Notes under the pieces: model-generated
What the model saw: only the letters and a program-made list of their open reading frames with translations
What the model was told of the DNA's origin: nothing
The model's database searches: none
Assembly (NCBI GenBank): GCA_963575745.1
Contig: CAUYUJ010020591.1
Span: 115,001-140,000, forward strand
DNA length: 25,000 nt
Origin: Prorocentrum cordatum
Taxonomy: Eukaryota > Sar > Dinophyceae > Prorocentrales > Prorocentraceae
Direction of reading: 5' to 3'
In this document: piece after piece, positions 21,216 to 25,000 of the stretch
Position numbering within the stretch: position 1 is the first letter of the stretch
Layout of the letters: the number at the start of each line of letters is the position of its first letter
Program-made: the position numbers and the translations under genes

Positions 21216-22164
21216 CCACCTGGTGAACGGTGAGGTCTCGCACGCCGAAAAAGGTCGGCGGATCATGTGTTTCAACTGATCAGAAGTCCCGGAGAAAAAT
21301 GGTCGGGGGCGGCCAAAAGGGGGTGATGCGTAGCTGGGGGTGGGAATGTCCAGGTTACCCCCCCAGATGTCATGGTGCCCCTTCTTTTCTTATTTCCTTG
21401 CGTCCGCGGCCCCCCCCCCCAGCCGCGCACATGCCGCGGGCCAAGATTTGCGCCCCCGGCCCCTTTGGGACGCCCCCCTCTTCTTGGACGCCCCCGAGCA
21501 GAGGGAGGGTTGCTCACGTTTCCGTCTTCAGGGGCCCGCTTGGAGCCTTTTTTTTCTCTAGCCCCAATTCTGCCCCAGCCCCACTTTGACGTCCCGCCGG
21601 CCCCCAGCAGGAAAGAAGCAGGGGAAGATATGCGTGTGATGACGCTTGCTCGTCCCGTGCCGGCCAACACGACCTGAGATGGATTCGTGTGGGGGGCGGG
21701 CCCCTTGGCTACGATCCGATCTACCGAGCTGTCGCTGCAAGGGCCCCGCCCCTCCTCCAGCACAGTCTCCTCCCCCGCAGTCCGCACTCTCCTCCCTCAC
21801 AATCCTGCTTCCCTATCTCCGCCCCGCTTCTCTCTGCCATCCAGTTGGTTAGGTAACACTCGGAGCCCATCAGAATTATCGAAGACGCCTACGGCGAATC
21901 ACCGCCGTCCCGTGCCTTTCAGAGAATCCCCCATGTGGCCGAGCGTTTGGCAATAGCTCTGCCAAGCTATCGGACCATGTGTTCCCCCAGCCGTTGTGGA
22001 AACCCTTCGGGGAACACTTGGGGGAGGATGGCGGGAAAGATCAGAATGAGGATCTAACACGCCACAGGCACCCCTGTGGCAAGACCACAGGAGGCGGCGG
22101 ATCGAGTGGTCTTCGGCCAGTCCCGCCAACGTGCCCGGGTCGGGGAGCCTTTGTGGGGACACTG
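21216..22164. other. Unique stretch, no gene seen
   Basis: GC-rich sequence with a pyrimidine-rich acceptor-like TTTTCTCTAGCCCCAATTCTGCCCCAG ending near 21580 as its main feature. The frame after it (PHFDVPPAPSRKEAG) is short and not recognised. No RNA gene or mobile element is visible. Confidence 0.35.
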
Positions 22165-22395
22165 TCTTTGAGGTCTCTTGAGGGCCACTAGGGGGCCCCC
22201 CAATTCCTGGGGATATCTTGGAGCCTTCCTGGCGGTCTCGGGGCCCATCTTCGAGTCACGGGCTCGAAATGTAGTTGGTGTTCCCCCTGTTGAGCCTCTC
22301 TTGGGGCCATCGTGGGGACCTTTGCGACCCTTTTGGGGACCTTTGGGCCAACTTGGGCCCATCTTAGGGGCCTTTTGGACTGTCTCGTACGCTAA
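22165..22395 (-). repeat. Degenerate CCCAAGA array, minus orientation
   Basis: Units such as CTTTTGGGGACC, TCTTGGGGCC and TTTGGGCCAACTTGGGCC recur at about 10-20 bp, the reverse complement of GGCCCCAAGA. It is more decayed than the arrays at 2999 and 7900. Confidence 0.55.
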
Positions 22396-23027
22396 GGGCG
22401 ACACAGGATAGTATGCGAAACTCCTAGTGTGCCGAACATTTGTTCTCCGAATTTTTTGTTGATTCCAGAGAGCCTTACAACCCTTAACGCAGAGAACTAA
22501 AAGGGATCTGCGGCCACCCGCTTTCGTCCCATCCCCTTCTCTCTTCGCCTCTCTCTTCTTCCTCCTTCCTGGAATTGCAGTGCCAATCTGTCCAGGCCAG
22601 CCAGAGGAAGCCGCTTTAAGCTTCGACTTCTCAGTATATCGTGCGCTCGGCGCGGATTCGATCAGCCTTTCCTGTGCTTTCGTTTAGTGCTCAGTCGCGG
22701 CCCGGTACGGCGCCCTAGGCTTGCCGTGTATACCACCGCTCTGAATACCGAGCGCTATTCAGGTGCCAAGCACTCCTCCTCCTCGTCCTCCTCCCCCTAC
22801 TGCTTTTTCCTCTGCTGATGTGGTGGGCTTTTGTTCGGTCTGGCGCATGCCGCCCCCACGGTGATCATTTTGCTTGGCACCAGGGGCTCTGCGCAGCGGA
22901 GTCGATGCACGCGCAAGGGCATGCGCTCGTGCGGCGAGCTTGGCACATGCTGGTACTAGTCGCTTCCCGCGCTTTTCAGGCTCCTGTGTAAGACTCTCGT
23001 CTGGTTGCTGCGCGCCCTCCCTCCCCC
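22396..23027 (+). other. Unique stretch with a strong acceptor-like site
   Basis: A long pyrimidine tract (about 22535-22570) ends in GGAATTGCAG at 22580, a good 3' splice-site candidate. The sequence after it (GCCAATCTGTCCAGGCC) is open in one frame for some 75 codons, but reads serine-rich and unconvincing. No family is recognised. Confidence 0.3.
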
Positions 23028-23093
23028 CCCTCTCTCGCTCTCGCTCTCGCTCTCGCTCTCTCTCTCCCTCCCTCCCTCCCTCCCTCCCTCTCA
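23028..23093 (+). repeat. CTCTCG and CCCT pyrimidine repeats
   Basis: About five CTCTCG units followed by CT dinucleotides and then seven CCCT units. The tract leads directly into AAAGTTGCAG at 23102 and could act as a polypyrimidine tract for the frame that follows. Confidence 0.85.
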
Positions 23094-23102
23094 AAGTTGC
23101 AG

Positions 23103-23290
23103 AGCTCGACGGGACCTGAGCACACTCCACTCGGTGCCTGCGGCGCGGTGGCGGAATGCGCAAGCACGGGGGAGGGAGCGAGCGGGAAGGCCACGGACGA
23201 CGACGTGGTTGTCAACCCCGTAGACCACCCCGAGAGCCTCAAGGACTCCCTCCGCGGGCGGGTGCTCTCTGCAGTGCTGGTCACGGGGGC
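23103..23290 (+). CDS. Possible exon after a long pyrimidine tract
   Basis: Directly after GTTGCAG at 23102, one frame reads about 60 protein-like codons: SSTGPEHTPLGACGAVAEC, then a small glycine-rich loop, DDDVVVNPVDHPESLKDS and LRGRVLSAVLVTG. It may belong to the SPRY gene or to another gene, but it matches no segment of DDX1 or hnRNP U that I recognise, and phase cannot be tested without the preceding exon. The donor is unclear: GTGCTC at about 23261 or GTCACG at about 23279 are candidates. The frame then runs on through the CTC repeat to 23651. Confidence 0.22.
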
Positions 23291-23382
23291 CTCTCGCCCG
23301 CAGCGGCGGGCAGCCTCTCGGCCGGAGGCCGTCGGAGTCCGGGCACGCCTGCGAGGGCCTCGCCGTCCTGCGCAAGGGTGCC

Positions 23383-23465
23383 TCCTCCTCATCCTCCTCC
23401 TCCTCCTCGTCCTCCTCCTCCTCCTCCTCCTCGTCCTCCTCCTCCTCCTCCTCCTCCTCTCCGCC
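23383..23465 (+). repeat. (CTC)n tract with GTC and ATC interruptions
   Basis: Roughly 25 CTC units interrupted by CATC once and CGTC twice, with the two CGTC interruptions about 27 bp apart, which suggests duplication of an interrupted block. Confidence 0.9.
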
Positions 23466-24848
23466 CTCACCCCTCTCCTGCTCGACTGTTTCACCTCGCC
23501 AGCACCCGCTGGAGCGATTGGTGCAGCGAGCAGGAGCCGCGATCCGAAGAAGAAAAAACGCCATAAACATACGCTTTCTTGGGTCTGCGCTGGGGCCCCC
23601 CTCTCTCCTACAGCTTCTGTTTATGACATTGTTTCTTCTTCTGATGATTGATTGCCGAGCTGGCATGCTGTTGGTGACCTCGATGCCTGGCTCAGGCCAC
23701 TCAGTCGAGCGTCTTGCGTAAGTGTGGGTTGATGTGCCCTCGATTCCAGCGGCCTCTGCTTCTGCATGGCAACGGCTAAATCACTATGCCTGTGAGGGCT
23801 CCCCAAACATCGAGATGTGCGCTGCAGAGCCCACATGTAAAAGTTTTTGCGACTAGGGTTCGAGGAAGATGCTCTGGGCCTCCACCGTGACCCGCCGTCC
23901 GGGCCATTCGTGGGTGTGCGGGGATATGCCGAAGTGCCGTGATCTCCCATCGTGCCCGTCTTGCGTGCTCGCTCGTGCCTATTCTTGCCGGGAGTACACA
24001 CCTCGGCGTAGCCGCTCGTCGTGAGTGCCTGGGAGTTCTAGACGTTACTCCGGCCCTTCGTTGAGGCCCACCTTTAATGCCTGTCATACGCTGTCGGAGT
24101 CGACGCAGTTGCGGTGGTCCCCGGCGTGATTCGTCAGCGTGCCCCCCCGTCGAGGTCCCTCCTAGATGTTCTGGCTTGCCGAGCTCTCCGTGGCTTCGCT
24201 CCGTGGCTTTGCTCCGTGGCCCCTCCTCTCCTCTCGGCCTCTCGTGGGTGCTCGGGAGGTGCTGAAGCTTTCGTGGCTTCTCGGCGGGTTGCCTCGTCGT
24301 GGTCCCTCGTGATCGGCGTCACCCCAGCAAACTGATACTGCATGTGCGTCGCCCCCCCCCCCCCCCCCAGGGGAGACGCGCGCACCGAGAAATATCTTGC
24401 AGTGGATTCGCCGTGGCGGGCGCTCTCCCGCCACGCCGCTCGGGAAACGACATGCAGGATGGGCACGCTATATGTTCGGGTCGGACGCCTTCCTCCCTCC
24501 TCTTCTCTGCCTAATCCAAGCTTCGCGCGGCCCGCTTGGCTTCGACCGGAAGAGGTGCGCCCTCGACCCGCGGATCAAAAGTGTTCGGGTCGGACGCGCG
24601 CCTCCCAGGGAGGACTCGCAGTATCAGCATGTCTCCGTGCGGTCCCCCGCGGAGCGCCCAGGACGAGCACGAGACGCGGCCGCGCCTGCCTCTCGCGCCT
24701 CCCCTCGCTCCGGCCTGCCCCGCGGCCCCCCCCCCCGCGAGCTGCCGGGGCCCTCCGTGCCCCCTCTCGCCGTGGGCCCTCGGTGGGCTCCTCGCGGCGT
24801 CCCGACGATTTTTGCGCGGCACTGCCGTGCTTCGGCGGCGAGCGAGCG
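23466..24848. other. Unique stretch, no gene supported
   Basis: It contains a lysine-rich run (DPKKKKRHKH at about 23541-23570 in one frame), a 17-base C homopolymer at 24352-24368, and a short direct repeat GTTCGGGTCGGACGC at about 24474 and 24583. No convincing gene, RNA or splice-flanked island was seen. Confidence 0.35.
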
Positions 24849-25000
24849 AGGGGGGGGGGGGAGTGAGAAGGGGCGGGCCCTCTCAGAAGGCTCGGAAGTC
24901 CCCCGGCCCCCCCGAGAAGTTTCCCAGGCCCTCCCCAGAGGACGCACAGCCACCTCTTGAGAAGGCGCGAGGGCTTCCGAGAAGGCCCGCCGCCTTCTGA
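24849..25000. mobile_element. Second copy of the inverted-repeat element, cut by the window end
   Basis: GAGTGAGAAGGGGCGGGCCC, then TCTCAGAAGGCTCGGAAGTC and GAGAAGTTT, match 13612-13672 in order with about 10 differences. Toward the right, GGGCTTCCGAGAAGGC and GCCTTCTGA are approximate reverse complements of the left arm. The right end runs to or past position 25000. It is preceded by a G homopolymer at about 24850-24861. Confidence 0.55.

Noticed and set aside
19876-21243. 455- and 437-codon proline-rich frames on the minus strand
   Set aside because: Two overlapping frames are equally open through a satellite whose unit is about 100 bp, so the openness reflects the lack of stops in the unit.
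23169-23189. Walker A-like GEGASGK, as a possible hnRNP U P-loop
   Set aside because: The following residue is alanine rather than Ser/Thr and no hydrophobic strand precedes it.
23541-23570. Nuclear localisation-like KKKKRHKH run
   Set aside because: Comes from an A-rich stretch in one frame, with no supporting exon structure.

Overview
The window reads as nuclear DNA of a eukaryote with very large, repeat-filled introns. A dinoflagellate is the best guess, from the high GC content, very short exons separated by kilobases of satellite and microsatellite DNA, abundant decayed coding copies and few intact genes. The genus cannot be told. No bacterial operon, tRNA, rRNA or CRISPR array was seen. 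Most long open frames are by-products of GC-rich tandem repeats that lack stop codons.

The one gene I can support is a plus-strand SPRY-domain gene in three separated exons: 4540-4654, 9469-9577 and 11843-11890 (the last may run further). They join in frame without a stop and rebuild about 90 residues of a SPRY fold, resembling the SPRY insert of the RNA helicase DDX1 or that of hnRNP U. The introns between them are about 4.8 kb and 2.3 kb. The 5' and 3' parts of the gene were not identified.

Layout: 1-4085 holds degenerate arrays of a CCCAAGA(C/G)G motif, a cluster of GTTAAC-centred palindromes and two copies of a GTGACGT repeat. Intron 1 (4655-9468) carries inverted-orientation CCCAAGA arrays, a GCTAA pentamer satellite, a GCCCTATA octamer satellite, a 385-bp tandem array and GA repeats. 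Intron 2 (9578-11842) carries a 438-bp ATC tract and an AGG tract. After exon 3 comes a compound TTTG/TG/CGTG tract, a GC-rich stretch, and a small inverted-repeat element (about 13592-13761) flanked by a 16-bp direct repeat.

From 14019 to 18621 lies an apparently intron-poor, frameshifted coding island on the plus strand. Part of it (16955-17500) shows, in order, short motifs reminiscent of Tpt1/KptA RNA 2'-phosphotransferase. A satellite of about 100 bp units with a 402-bp higher-order repeat fills 19960-21215. The right end has another CCCAAGA array, CT and CTC repeats, a possible exon at 23103, and a second copy of the inverted-repeat element running to the window edge.

All family assignments rest on reading by eye; no database search was possible.
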